Shown in pieces: positions 1 through 9,089 of a stretch of 64,000 nt of DNA (position 1 is the first letter of the stretch; each line of letters opens with the position of its first letter). A model generated the notes under the pieces. It ran no database searches. It was not told the DNA's origin and saw nothing but the letters and a program-made list of their open reading frames with translations. A program made the translations under genes and the position numbers. Origin of the DNA: an uncultured Oscillospiraceae bacterium (lineage in GTDB: Bacteria; Bacillota; Clostridia; Oscillospirales; Oscillospiraceae); NCBI GenBank assembly GCA_934565655.1, contig CAKTIE010000011.1, positions 1 to 64,000 of the forward strand, read 5' to 3'.

Positions 1-1631
1 TCCAGCATGGTCAGATAGTCGCCGGCGTAGTACATGGCGATGGCGGCGTTGCCGCCCTCCATCTTGCCGAAGATCTCATCCATGACGAAGGCCTGATACA
101 CACCCTTGTTCTTGGCGTCATAGATCAGCTGGAAGGCCTCCTCCAGCTGGCTCTCGTCAGTGGTGTTGATGTCGTAGCCCAGATAGCACAGGGCGGCCAT
201 CAGCGCGTCGCGGGAGTTGTTGATCATCAGCACCTGTCCGGCGTACTTCTCGTCGAACATGGCGCCCCAGCTGGTGATGGGCTCGTCCACCATAGCGGTG
301 TTGTAGATGATGCCCACGGTGCCCCAGGTATAGGGAACGGTGTACTTGTTCTCCGGGTCGAAGCTGAGGGACTTGTACTGGTCGTCGATGAGGTCATAGT
401 TGGGGATGGCACTGTAATCCAGCTCCGCCAGCATATCCTCCTCGATGAGACGGCCAATCATATAGTCGGAAGGTACGATCACGTCGAAGTCCGCGCCGCC
501 CATTTTGATCAGGGAGTACAGGGCCTCGTTGCTCTCCGCCGTCTGATAGTTGACGCGGATGCCGGTCTCCTCCTCAAACTGGGTGATGAGATCCTCGTCG
601 ATGTACTCGCCCCAGGAGCAGACGTTCACCACGCGGTCAGACCGGGCGGCGGCGCCGGTGAAGATCAGCACCGCCAGCAGCACGCAGGCAAGGCCGCCCG
701 CCGCAAGCTTTTTCCACAGGCCATTGCTCCGCTTGGGAGCGGGAGCGTTGGCCGCAGCGCCCTCACGGTGATGGTGGACATGGTGCTGGGCGTGGTTCTC
801 GCGGATGTTGATGATGGCCAGCAGCAGTATCACCGTCACGAACAGCAGCGTGGAGATGGCGTTGATCTCCGGGCTGACCCGCTTCTTGGTCATGCCGTAG
901 ATGGTCATGGCCAGGGTGGAGGCGCTGGTGCCGGCGGTGAAGTAGCTGATGATAAAGTCGTCGATGGACATGGTGAAGGCCGTCAGCGCGCCGGACACGA
1001 TGCCGGGCTTGATCTCCGGAATGATGACCTTCCAGAAGGCCTGCATCCATGTGCAGCCCAGATCCTGGGCCGCGTCCACCAGATTGCGGTCCATCTGCCG
1101 CAGCTTGGGCCCCACGGACAGGATCACATAGGGAATGTTGAAGCAGATGTGGGCAATCAGCAGCGTGCCGAAGCCCATGGTCAGCCGCTCCGGCAGCACG
1201 ACGGCGCTCTGCCAGCTATTCACCCAACCGGCAAAGGCGCCCCAGCCGTTGAAGAACACCACGAACAGCAGGCACAGGCTGACGCCGGTGACGATATCGG
1301 CGTTCATCATGGGGATGTTGTTGACGGCCATCAGGCTGTTGCGGGCCTTGCGGCGCATGCCGTAAAAGCCGATGGCGGCAAAGGTGCCTGCGATGGTGGC
1401 GATGACCGTGGCCAGCAGGGACACCAGCAGCGTGATATACACGCTGTGCATGATAAGCCGGTTCTGGAACAGCTGCTGATACCAGTGGAGGGAGAAGCCC
1501 TTCCACACGCTGGAGCTGTTTCCGGCGTTGAAGGAGAAAACGATCAGGATGATGATGGGCGCATACAGGAAAAGACCCGTCAGGATCATCAAAAGGCGGT
1601 CGCCTACGGAGTTGGCTCTTCTCTGTCTCAT
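1..1631 (-). CDS. potCD: Polyamine ABC transporter permease fused to substrate-binding protein (PotC-PotD fusion), 3' end outside window
   Basis: Inner-membrane permease and extracellular binding domain of a spermidine/putrescine importer in one chain. On the minus strand a single frame stays open from the ATG at 1631 to the window edge. Residues 1-265 are PotC-like, with about six membrane segments and the permease EAA-type loop around 'DAAQDLGCT'. A basic linker and another hydrophobic segment follow at about residues 290-315. From about residue 320 the chain is PotD-like, starting with 'VVNVCSWGEYIDEDL'. The start overlaps the potB stop (ATGA). No stop or ribosome site separates the two domains, so I read a true fusion that tethers the receptor to its permease. 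The family assignment is firm; polyamine rather than another substrate is inferred. Confidence 0.88.
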   Translation of the reverse strand, partial: MRQRRANSVGDRLLMILTGLFLYAPIIILIVFSFNAGNSSSVWKGFSLHWYQQLFQNRLIMHSVYITLLVSLLATVIATIAGTFAAIGFYGMRRKARNSLMAVNNIPMMNADIVTGVSLCLLFVVFFNGWGAFAGWVNSWQSAVVLPERLTMGFGTLLIAHICFNIPYVILSVGPKLRQMDRNLVDAAQDLGCTWMQAFWKVIIPEIKPGIVSGALTAFTMSIDDFIISYFTAGTSASTLAMTIYGMTKKRVSPEINAISTLLFVTVILLLAIINIRENHAQHHVHHHREGAAANAPAPKRSNGLWKKLAAGGLACVLLAVLIFTGAAARSDRVVNVCSWGEYIDEDLITQFEEETGIRVNYQTAESNEALYSLIKMGGADFDVIVPSDYMIGRLIEEDMLAELDYSAIPNYDLIDDQYKSLSFDPENKYTVPYTWGTVGIIYNTAMVDEPITSWGAMFDEKYAGQVLMINNSRDALMAALCYLGYDINTTDESQLEEAFQLIYDAKNKGVYQAFVMDEIFGKMEGGNAAIAMYYAGDYLTML

Positions 1632-2471
1632 AGCATCACCGCCTGTTCCTCGCCCTCACCGAAGCGGTTCATCACCAGCATGCAGATGACCACGATGATC
1701 ATCATCACAAGGGAGATGGCCGCGCCCAGCTGGGGATTATACGCGCCGCCCAGGAACTGCCGCTCGATCAGGTCGCCCAGCAGCAGCTCGGTGCCGCCGC
1801 CCAGCATACGGCTGATGGCGAAGGTGGACACCGAGGGGACGAAAACCATGGTGATACCGGACAGCACGCCCGGCAGGCTCAGCGGCAAAATCACCTTGCG
1901 GAACACGGTGACGCTGTTGGCGCCAAGATCCCGGGCCGCCTCCAGCAGGGAATAATCCAACTTCACAATGACAGAATAGATAGGCAGGATCATGAAGGGC
2001 AGGTAGTTATACACCATGCCCAGCACCACCGCGCCCTGGGTGTTCATCATGGAGAAATACTCGATATTGCTGCCGGTGATGCTGTTGTACAGGGCGATGA
2101 TGCCGATTTTCTGGAACAGCTGGTTCAGAAGGCCATTGTTCTCCAGAATGGTCATCCACGAGTACGTCCGCAGCAGAAAGTTCATCCACATGGGCAGCAT
2201 GATCAGCACCATGGCGGTCTTCTGGAAGGATGCCGGCTCGCGGCTGAGGAAGTAGGACACGGGATAGCCGATCAGCAGGCAGATGGCCGTGGCGATCAGG
2301 GCCAGCTTGAAGGAGCGGCCGAACACCGCCGCATAGTCGCCCATCTGCACGAAGTTATCCAGTGTGGCGCCGCCGTCTCCGTTGGAGAAGGCGTAGATCA
2401 CCATGATGATGATGGGAGCCACCACGAAAATGGCCATCCATACCACATAGGGCACGGCGAAACGGGAGAGC

Positions 2472-2482
<11 letters not shown>
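1628..2482 (-). CDS. potB: Spermidine/putrescine ABC transporter permease PotB
   Basis: First permease subunit of the polyamine importer, a 284-residue membrane protein with about six hydrophobic segments and the conserved cytoplasmic EAA loop ('[16 protein letters not shown]'), where the ATPase docks. I chose the ATG at 2482 ([13 protein letters not shown]) because 'GGAGGAGAGCGAGG' lies just upstream and the protein then begins directly before the first membrane segment. A longer in-frame ATG at 2533 would lie deep inside potA. The gene overlaps the end of potA by 11 bases and the start of potCD by 4, so the three are translationally coupled. Length is normal for the family. Confidence 0.93.
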
Positions 2483-3614
<1,132 letters not shown>

Positions 3615-3728
3615 TTATCCTCCCCCGTTCATAAAAAAGATTTTTTCGCCTCTTCTCTCTGTACTCACCGAGGGCCGGAACGGCCTGTATTTTTCGTTGA
3701 AATTTGGCATGCTGAAAACAGCAAGACC

Positions 3729-3757
3729 ACTATATAGAAAAAGGGGGGAAATGTCAA
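3729..3757 (-). promoter_or_regulatory. Sigma-A-type promoter of the pot operon
   Basis: Read on the minus strand: TTGACA (3757-3752), 17-base spacer, TATAGT (3734-3729), about 115 bases upstream of potA. Between this promoter and the oppositely directed one at 3907-3935 lies a palindromic repeat; otherwise the 355-base gap holds nothing recognisable. Confidence 0.7.
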
Positions 3758-3787
3758 TATAAATTGAAAAAAGTATGGGAGGTTGTC

Positions 3788-3885
3788 AAAAGCCTCCCCT
3801 GTGTAAGGGGAGGTGGCACGGCGAAAGCTGTGACGGAGGGGTTGACAATCCCCGAGCCAGCCCTCTTTACACAAGGGGGCCTTTG
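3788..3885. repeat. Dispersed palindromic repeat family A, copy 1
   Basis: Imperfect palindrome of about 100 bp. The left arm begins 'AAGCCTCCCCTGTGTAAGGG' and the right arm ends 'CTTTACACAAGGGGGCCTTT'. Each arm contains its own small hairpin (CTCCCC/GGGGAG) followed by a GC-rich hairpin. Related copies are at 5242-5372, 8840-9049 and 48475-48590. This copy lies between the divergent pot and DUF2974 promoters, so it would not be transcribed from either. Confidence 0.8.
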
Positions 3886-3906
3886 GTACGGTGCACCTCT
3901 GCCACC

Positions 3907-3935
3907 TTGCGCCCATGGAGAAAATATGCTATGAT
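3907..3935 (+). promoter_or_regulatory. Promoter of the DUF2974-type gene
   Basis: TTGCGC (3907-3912), 17-base spacer, TATGAT (3930-3935), 35 bases before the ATG at 3970. Confidence 0.5.
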
Positions 3936-3969
3936 ACTGCTACCAATTTTACCCACAAAGGAGAGCGCC

Positions 3970-5172
3970 ATGGACAAAAACGAAAAAGCCGTGGTCACCA
4001 CGGTGTTTGACTATCTGCGCTGGCGGGGCGACCTGACCTTCGCGCAGGACGCTTTCAACGAGGTGGACAGCCTGGTGCTGTGCATCATCACCTATCTGAA
4101 TTTCCGCCGCTTCCCGGAGCTGCGCAGCCGCGAACCGGAGGATGCCATCCTGCTGGGCGACATCGTGCCCCGTATGACGGCGGAGGATGAGCAGCAGGGC
4201 CTGTCCCCTAACGACTATATCCCGCTGATGAAGCTGGCCGCCGGCTCCCGCCGCTTCGGCGGTGTGCGGATGTTCGGCTATGAGGCGGTGCGGGACGAGG
4301 CGCGGGAGATGCAGCTGGACGCCCTGTCCTTCCTGGTGCCGGACGGCACGCTGTTCTGCGCTTTCATGGGCACCGACCGCTCGCTGGTGGGCTGGAAGGA
4401 GAACCTGAACCTCAGCTTTATGGACGCCGTTCCCGCCCAGGTGGGCGCGGCGGAGTATGTGGAGGACATGGCCTGGCACTGTCCCGAACGTCCCCTGCGG
4501 ATCGGCGGCCACTCCAAGGGCGGCAATCTGGCGGCCTACGCCGCCATGCACATCCCGGAAAGACTGCAGCGTACCCGTCTGCTGGACGCCTATAATAACG
4601 ACGGCCCCGGCTTCCGCAAGGATGTGACCGACACGGAGGAGTACCGCCGCATTGCCGAAAAGCTCCACACCTATATCCCTGCCTCCTCCATCGTGGGGGT
4701 GCTGCTGGAGCACACGGAGGATTATGTGGTGGTGGCCAGCAACAGCCGCGCCGTCATGCAGCATGAGCCGCTGACCTGGGGCGTGCAGGGCCGTCAGTTC
4801 ATCCGGTGCGAGGAGCGCTCGGAGCTGGGCAAGCTGTCCGACGATGTGCTGCGGGAATGGATCGCCTCCATGAGCCGCGAGGAGCGGGAGGAGTTCTCCG
4901 CGGCACTGTTCGACATGTTCACCCAGGGCGGCAAGCTGCGCTCGCTGGAGGAGGTCAAACAGAAGGATATTCTCCGCCGTCTGGCTGCCGACGAAAAGCA
5001 GAAGGGCATCGTGTCGGAGGTCATGCGGCGGCTGATGTCCGACGTAAAGGACGAGTTCCTCCGCACGGCGGAGGAGGGCCTGAAGGAGACGGCGGAAACG
5101 CTGAAGGAGACCGCCGGGAATCTCTATCAGGCGGGCCAGAAGGTGCTGGAGCGCCGCAAGGAGGAAAAATAA
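3970..5172 (+). CDS. DUF2974/Mbeg1-like alpha/beta-hydrolase-fold protein
   Basis: A 400-residue cytoplasmic protein of the DUF2974 type. It carries a lipase-like nucleophile elbow 'GGHSKGGNLA' with the likely catalytic Ser at about residue 182, which suggests an alpha/beta hydrolase; the substrate is unknown. The last ~110 residues are highly charged and probably helical, with repeated 'LKETAE'-type segments. I chose the ATG at 3970 (MDKNEKAVVTT) because 'AAAGGAGAG' sits just upstream; an earlier in-frame ATG at 3775 would read through repeat DNA. It is monocistronic, with its own promoter and a strong terminator. Function beyond the fold is not known to me. Confidence 0.8.
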   Translation: MDKNEKAVVTTVFDYLRWRGDLTFAQDAFNEVDSLVLCIITYLNFRRFPELRSREPEDAILLGDIVPRMTAEDEQQGLSPNDYIPLMKLAAGSRRFGGVRMFGYEAVRDEAREMQLDALSFLVPDGTLFCAFMGTDRSLVGWKENLNLSFMDAVPAQVGAAEYVEDMAWHCPERPLRIGGHSKGGNLAAYAAMHIPERLQRTRLLDAYNNDGPGFRKDVTDTEEYRRIAEKLHTYIPASSIVGVLLEHTEDYVVVASNSRAVMQHEPLTWGVQGRQFIRCEERSELGKLSDDVLREWIASMSREEREEFSAALFDMFTQGGKLRSLEEVKQKDILRRLAADEKQKGIVSEVMRRLMSDVKDEFLRTAEEGLKETAETLKETAGNLYQAGQKVLERRKEEK

Positions 5173-5205
5173 AGTAAGTCCCGGCCAACGGCCGGGACTT
5201 ACTTT
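5172..5205 (+). terminator. Rho-independent terminator
   Basis: Perfect 15-bp stem, AAGTAAGTCCCGGCC pairing with GGCCGGGACTTACTT around an AAC loop, directly at the stop codon of the DUF2974-type gene. The T-run is short, but the A-rich 5' side and symmetry fit a terminator. Confidence 0.75.
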
Positions 5206-5241
5206 GTCGTCGGAAGAATTACGATGCGGCGCTCATTCAAT

Positions 5242-5372
5242 GGCTCCCCTGTGTAAGGGGAGCTGGCACGGCGTATGCCGTGACTGAGGGGTTGACCGTG
5301 TGGTTGACCGGTTTGTGACAATCCCTCCGTCACCTTCGGTGACACCTCCCTTTACACAAGGGAGGCTTTGTT
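5242..5372. repeat. Palindromic repeat family A, copy 2
   Basis: Outer arms 'GGCTCCCCTGTGTAAGGGGA' and 'TCCCTTTACACAAGGGAGGC' enclose internal hairpins such as GGCACGGC/GCCGTG and GTCACC/GGTGAC. Same layout as the copies at 3788, 8840 and 48475. It lies in the gap downstream of the DUF2974-type gene, next to an IS200-like remnant. Confidence 0.8.
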
Positions 5373-5388
5373 TTGGCTAGCAAAGGCA

Positions 5389-5690
5389 ACCCCCGGCTCT
5401 GCCGGGGGAATAAAAAAGCCTATGGCGTGGAAGAGAGTAGAAAAGAAAAAGTCTCCAAGCTGGAGTAGGTGAAAGGTTTGCCGACCAAGACTTACAAAAA
5501 CAAGGAGACTAATTCATGACAAGAAATAAACCCACCGACCAGCAAAAGGCTTCCGGTGATGGTGATAGCCCGTTTACGGGCGGTAGGGCAGAGAATGCAA
5601 GCGAAATAAAATTCAGTGCCCCTTGAGGGGTTTGCCAGTAATAGGCCCTTATAGGGCCTGGTCAAACCTCCGGCTTAGCCGGAGGTTTTG
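5389..5690 (+). mobile_element. Possible IS200/IS605-like non-autonomous remnant
   Basis: About 300 bp bounded by strong hairpins. The left one is CCCCCGGC/GCCGGGGG (5390-5408). On the right are AGGCCC/GGGCCT (5643-5659) and AACCTCCGGC/GCCGGAGGTT (5665-5688). Inside, AGTCTCC at 5450-5456 can pair with GGAGACT at 5504-5510, which contains the ribosome site of a 36-codon ORF. Subterminal palindromes plus a leader that hides the ribosome site resemble IS200/IS605 ends, but no transposase domain remains. An unrelated small structured gene is the alternative. Confidence 0.35.
5516..5626 (+). CDS. Small ORF of 36 residues inside the IS200-like remnant
   Basis: ATG at 5516 with 'AAGGAGACT' 6 bases upstream. 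The product is polar, begins MTRNKPTDQQKASGDGDS and has no recognisable domain. It is either the decayed start of a transposase gene or a chance ORF. The ribosome site can be sequestered by pairing with 5450-5456. Not recognised; existence as a real protein is uncertain. Confidence 0.25.
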   Translation: MTRNKPTDQQKASGDGDSPFTGGRAENASEIKFSAP

Positions 5691-5746
5691 ATTCTGCAAA
5701 ATCTCAAAGACGAGATCCACTGACGAAATTTCTGCCTTTGATATTC

Positions 5747-6649
5747 TCAGGAGTGATAATACGTTTTGGCGCAGTACTCCCGCTGGATGGTGATGCGGCC
5801 CTCGTCGGTGAGCCAGTCCACAAAGTTGGCAAAGTTCCGCTCGATGATGGAGAACTTGAACTCGTTCTTCGTGCGGATGTTCTCCCGCTGGCAGAAGGCG
5901 GCGATCCACTGGGCAAAGGTCATGCCGTCCACCAGATCCTCCAGCAGCTCGTCGGCCTTGCGGTAGATGAAGGCACTGTTGCTGTCCACCAGGGCTTCCA
6001 GCGCCGCGTGGTCCGTCACCACTGCCTTATGGGCGATGATATAGGCGTCGAACCGGCTCTGCCGCAGGAATTCCTTGCTTTGCAGGTCGCGGGCAATGAA
6101 CATGGAGGTGGGCAGTTTGGCGTTGTCGATCTGTTGCTGGTCGATGAGGCAATCCCCCACATAGGCCACGTTGTCCGGCGTCACCACGCCGATGTGACCG
6201 GCGCTGTGGCCCGGCAGCTGCAGAATGCCGAAGCGTGCGCCGCAGAAGTCCAGCCACTGATCCTCCGGGCCGATGATGGTGTCCGCCACGAAGCACTCCT
6301 CCAGAAGATACTCCCGGCTCTTGCCGTAGGTCAGGGCCACATAGTTGGCCCGGTAGGCATCGGGATTCACGGAGATGCCCGCCTCGATGATGTGGGCGGC
6401 GGCCTTTGCGCCGCAGCGCTGCTGTAAATAGCGGACGTTGCCGCTGTGATCAAAGTGCGCATGGGAGCAGATGACGCCCCGCAGACGGAAGCCGTTGTCC
6501 TCGATCATGGCGGTCAGCCCCGCCCGATCCAGCTTGGCATAGCCGGTATCGATCAGCACGATGTCCTTTTCCGTAATATGATAGACCACCAGCAGTGCGG
6601 TATTGGCCTCCGCCACCCAGGTATTTCCCAAAACATGACGCAGCTCCAT
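5747..6649 (-). CDS. Metallo-beta-lactamase-fold hydrolase
   Basis: A 300-residue soluble MBL-fold enzyme. The zinc motif HxHxDH is visible as 'CSHAHFDHSGN' near residue 60, followed by 'LPGHSAGHIGV' and 'YVGDCLID', the second and third metal-ligand regions. I chose the ATG at 6649 (MELRHVLGNTWVAE) because AAAGGA lies about 10 bases upstream; an in-frame reading extends much further, but without homology-like sequence. The C-terminal ~90 residues look like a helical or winged-helix tail. It is divergent from pyrH. Substrate unknown; glyoxalase-II-like, lactonase-like or regulatory roles are all possible. Confidence 0.85.
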   Translation of the reverse strand: MELRHVLGNTWVAEANTALLVVYHITEKDIVLIDTGYAKLDRAGLTAMIEDNGFRLRGVICSHAHFDHSGNVRYLQQRCGAKAAAHIIEAGISVNPDAYRANYVALTYGKSREYLLEECFVADTIIGPEDQWLDFCGARFGILQLPGHSAGHIGVVTPDNVAYVGDCLIDQQQIDNAKLPTSMFIARDLQSKEFLRQSRFDAYIIAHKAVVTDHAALEALVDSNSAFIYRKADELLEDLVDGMTFAQWIAAFCQRENIRTKNEFKFSIIERNFANFVDWLTDEGRITIQREYCAKTYYHS

Positions 6650-6803
6650 GACGCTCACATCCTTTCCATCCGGCAGTATAACAGCTTTTTTGCGCCGCCG
6701 CAACAAAAGAATCCGCATTTTTTTGATTTTCCCTCTATGCAAACGGAGAGAAATAAGGTAAAATAGCAAGGTATAAATGAAACATAAAATAGGAGCGTGA
6801 CAC

Positions 6804-7523
6804 ATGGACGAACCGAAATATAAGCGGGTGCTGCTGAAGATCAGCGGCGAAGCGCTGGCCGGTGACAAGCACTTTGGCCTGGACTTCAAGGTAATGGGCC
6901 AGGTGGCCGACGTCATCAAGGAATGTGCCGCCATGGGCGTGGAGATCGGCGTGGTCATCGGCGGCGGCAACTTCTGGCGCGGCGTCAAGAACGGCGAGGG
7001 ATATATCGAGCGCTCCCGCGCCGACCACATGGGCATGCTGGCCACCACCATGAACTGCATGGCCATGGCCGACGTGCTGGAGCAGAAGGGCGTGGACGTG
7101 CGGGTGCAGACGGCGCTGGAGATCCGCGCCGTGGCCGAGCCCTACATCCGTGCCCGCGCCATCCGCCATCTGGAGAAGGGCCGCGTGGTCATCTTCGGCT
7201 GCGGCACCGGCAATCCCTATTTCTCCACCGATACCGCTGCGGTGCTCCGCGCCGCCGAGATCGGCGCCGATGTGATATTGCTGGCCAAGAATATCGACGG
7301 CGTGTATGACAGCGACCCCGCCACCAATGCCGACGCGGTGAAGTTTGACGCCATCACCTATGACGAGGTGCTCAAGCGCCATCTGGCCGTGATGGATTCC
7401 ACCGCCACCAGCATGTCCATGGACAACCACATCCCCGTGCTGGTGTTCGCCCTGAAGGACCCCTATAATATCGTCCGCGCCATTCGCGGTGAAAAAATCG
7501 GAACAATTGTCAAGGAGGACTGA
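6804..7523 (+). CDS. pyrH: Uridylate kinase
   Basis: Phosphorylates UMP to UDP with ATP, the committed step to UTP and CTP; 239 residues, cytoplasmic hexamer of the amino-acid-kinase family. Motifs: 'KISGEALAG' at the N terminus, '[11 protein letters not shown]' near residue 50, '[11 protein letters not shown]' near 137 and 'DGVYDSDP' near 165. The ATG at 6804 follows 'TAGGAGCG'. It opens a cluster with frr (5-base gap) and uppS. In many Firmicutes rpsB and tsf precede pyrH; here they are absent and an MBL-fold gene diverges instead. Confidence 0.97.
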   Translation: MDEPKYKRVLLKISGEALAGDKHFGLDFKVMGQVADVIKECAAMGVEIGVVIGGGNFWRGVKNGEGYIERSRADHMGMLATTMNCMAMADVLEQKGVDVRVQTALEIRAVAEPYIRARAIRHLEKGRVVIFGCGTGNPYFSTDTAAVLRAAEIGADVILLAKNIDGVYDSDPATNADAVKFDAITYDEVLKRHLAVMDSTATSMSMDNHIPVLVFALKDPYNIVRAIRGEKIGTIVKED

Positions 7524-7528
7524 AAGAC

Positions 7529-8086
7529 ATGTTGAAGGATGAATACAAGATCTACGAGGAAAAGATGAAGAAGAGCATCGAGTCCGTGGAGAATGACTTT
7601 GCCGCCGTCCGCGCCGGCCGGGCCAACGCCTCCGTGCTCAACCGCATCAACGTGGATTACTACGGCACCCCCACCCCGATCCAGCAGATCGCGTCCATCG
7701 GCTCCCCCGATCCCCGCACCCTGCTGATCACCCCCTGGGACACCAACGCGCTGAAGGGCATCGAAAAGGCCATTCAGGAGTCCGATCTGGGCATCAATCC
7801 CCAGAACGACGGCAAAAGCATCCGTCTGGCCTTCCCGCAGCTGACGGAGGAGCGCCGTAAGGATCTGGTCAAGCAGATCCGCAAGTATACCGAGGGCGGC
7901 AAGGTGGCCGTGCGCAATATCCGCCGCGACGCCATGGACAATTTCAAGAAGCAGCAGAAGGCCTCCGAGATCACCGAGGACGAGCTGAAGATGGCAGAAA
8001 AGGACCTGCAGAAGATGACCGACGACAGCTGCAAGGAACTGGATAAGCTGCTGGAAAACAAGGAAAAGGAACTGATGTCCGTCTGA
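7529..8086 (+). CDS. frr: Ribosome recycling factor
   Basis: Splits post-termination ribosomes together with EF-G; 185 residues, the standard size. The conserved segments 'VRAGRANASVLNRINVDYYG' and 'LVKQIRKYTEGGKVAVRNIRRDA' are both present. It starts 5 bases after pyrH with 'AAGGAGG' upstream, and its TGA overlaps the ATG of uppS by one base, so pyrH, frr and uppS are co-translated. Confidence 0.97.
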   Translation: MLKDEYKIYEEKMKKSIESVENDFAAVRAGRANASVLNRINVDYYGTPTPIQQIASIGSPDPRTLLITPWDTNALKGIEKAIQESDLGINPQNDGKSIRLAFPQLTEERRKDLVKQIRKYTEGGKVAVRNIRRDAMDNFKKQQKASEITEDELKMAEKDLQKMTDDSCKELDKLLENKEKELMSV

Positions 8087-8817
8087 TGGGCCTGTTCCAA
8101 AAGAAGCATACAACGGCGGGACAGGTGGACATGGGCCGCCTGCCCCGCCACATCGCTATTATTATGGACGGCAACGGTCGTTGGGCAAAGAAGCGTGGGC
8201 TTCCGCGCACTGCCGGCCATAAAGTAGGCGCCGAGGTGTTCCGCGATATCGCCACCTATTGCCAGGAGCTGGGTCTGGACTATCTGACCATCTATGCCTT
8301 TTCCACCGAGAACTGGAAGCGTCCCAAGGACGAGGTGGACACCCTGATGAGCCTTCTGGAGCAGTATCTGCAGGAGGCCATCGACACCATGGAGCGGGAT
8401 CATATCCGCCTGAAGATCCTGGGCGATGTTACGGCGCTGTCTCCCAAATTGCAGCAGATGATCGCTGAGACCAACGCCATCTCCACCCATTATCAGGGCT
8501 TTCAGGCCAACATCTGCCTGAACTACGGCGGCCGGGCCGAGATTTTGCGGGCGGCCCGCCTGTGCGCTGAGAGCGGCGAGGAATGGACGGAGGAGAACTT
8601 CGGCAAGTACCTGTGGTCGGCGGGCATCCCCGACCCGGAGCTGATCATCCGCCCCAGCGGTGAGCTGCGCCTGAGCAACTTTCTGCTGTGGCAGTGCGCG
8701 TACAGCGAGTTCTATTTCTGCGACACCCTGTGGCCGGATTTCAAGCGACAGGATCTGGACAAGGCGATTATTGATTTTCAGCACCGCGACAGAAGATTTG
8801 GTGGCGTGAAGGCGTAG
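8086..8817 (+). CDS. uppS: Isoprenyl transferase (undecaprenyl diphosphate synthase)
   Basis: Condenses isopentenyl diphosphate onto farnesyl diphosphate in cis to make undecaprenyl diphosphate, the carrier for cell-wall precursors; 243 residues. Signature motifs are 'IIMDGNGRWAKKR' near residue 25 (catalytic Asp), 'FSTENWKRP' and the C-terminal 'RPSGELRLSNFLLWQ'. It overlaps frr by one base. Downstream, repeat DNA separates it from cdsA, but the direction is kept, so read-through is likely. Confidence 0.96.
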   Translation: MGLFQKKHTTAGQVDMGRLPRHIAIIMDGNGRWAKKRGLPRTAGHKVGAEVFRDIATYCQELGLDYLTIYAFSTENWKRPKDEVDTLMSLLEQYLQEAIDTMERDHIRLKILGDVTALSPKLQQMIAETNAISTHYQGFQANICLNYGGRAEILRAARLCAESGEEWTEENFGKYLWSAGIPDPELIIRPSGELRLSNFLLWQCAYSEFYFCDTLWPDFKRQDLDKAIIDFQHRDRRFGGVKA

Positions 8818-8839
8818 GGTATCGGCGGACGCTTCATCC

Positions 8840-9049
8840 AAAGGCCCCCTTGTGTAAAGGGGGCTGTCAGCGCAAAGCGCTGACTGGGGGATTGTCCATT
8901 CAAGATGGTACCGCGCAAGTCCGGATGGATGCTACGGCGGCATAGCCGCCGAGATTGACACTAAAAATATGCCACCGGCATATTTTCTTAACGTGTCAAC
9001 CCCTCCGGCGCTTCGCGCCACCTCCCCTTACACAGGGGAGGCTTTGGTA
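8840..9049. repeat. Palindromic repeat family A, copy 3, interrupted by element D
   Basis: Left arm at 8840-8897 ('AAAGGCCCCCTTGTGTAAAG' to 'GGGGGATTGTC') and right arm at 8994-9049 ('GTGTCAACCCCTCCGGCGCT' to 'GGGAGGCTTTGG') match other family A copies. The roughly 95 bp between them carry a different repeat (8915-8992). The element fills most of the uppS-cdsA gap and would be transcribed with the operon. Confidence 0.75.
8915..8992 (-). repeat. Repeat element D, copy 1 (nested)
   Basis: About 78 bp with two hairpins, GCGGCATAGCCGC (8938-8950 region) and AAATATGCC/GGCATATTT. The reverse complement matches 36267-36345 closely. Between copies the second hairpin changes from ATATGCC/GGCATAT to ACATGCC/GGCATGT, a paired substitution that preserves the stem. 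Confidence 0.75.
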
Positions 9050-9089
9050 CATTTCGCCTCGCGCATCACTTACATAACAAGGAGCAACT

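Noticed and set aside
3775-3969. N-terminal extension of the DUF2974-type gene
   Set aside because: The extra frame translates repeat family A and promoter DNA; the ribosome site supports the start at 3970.
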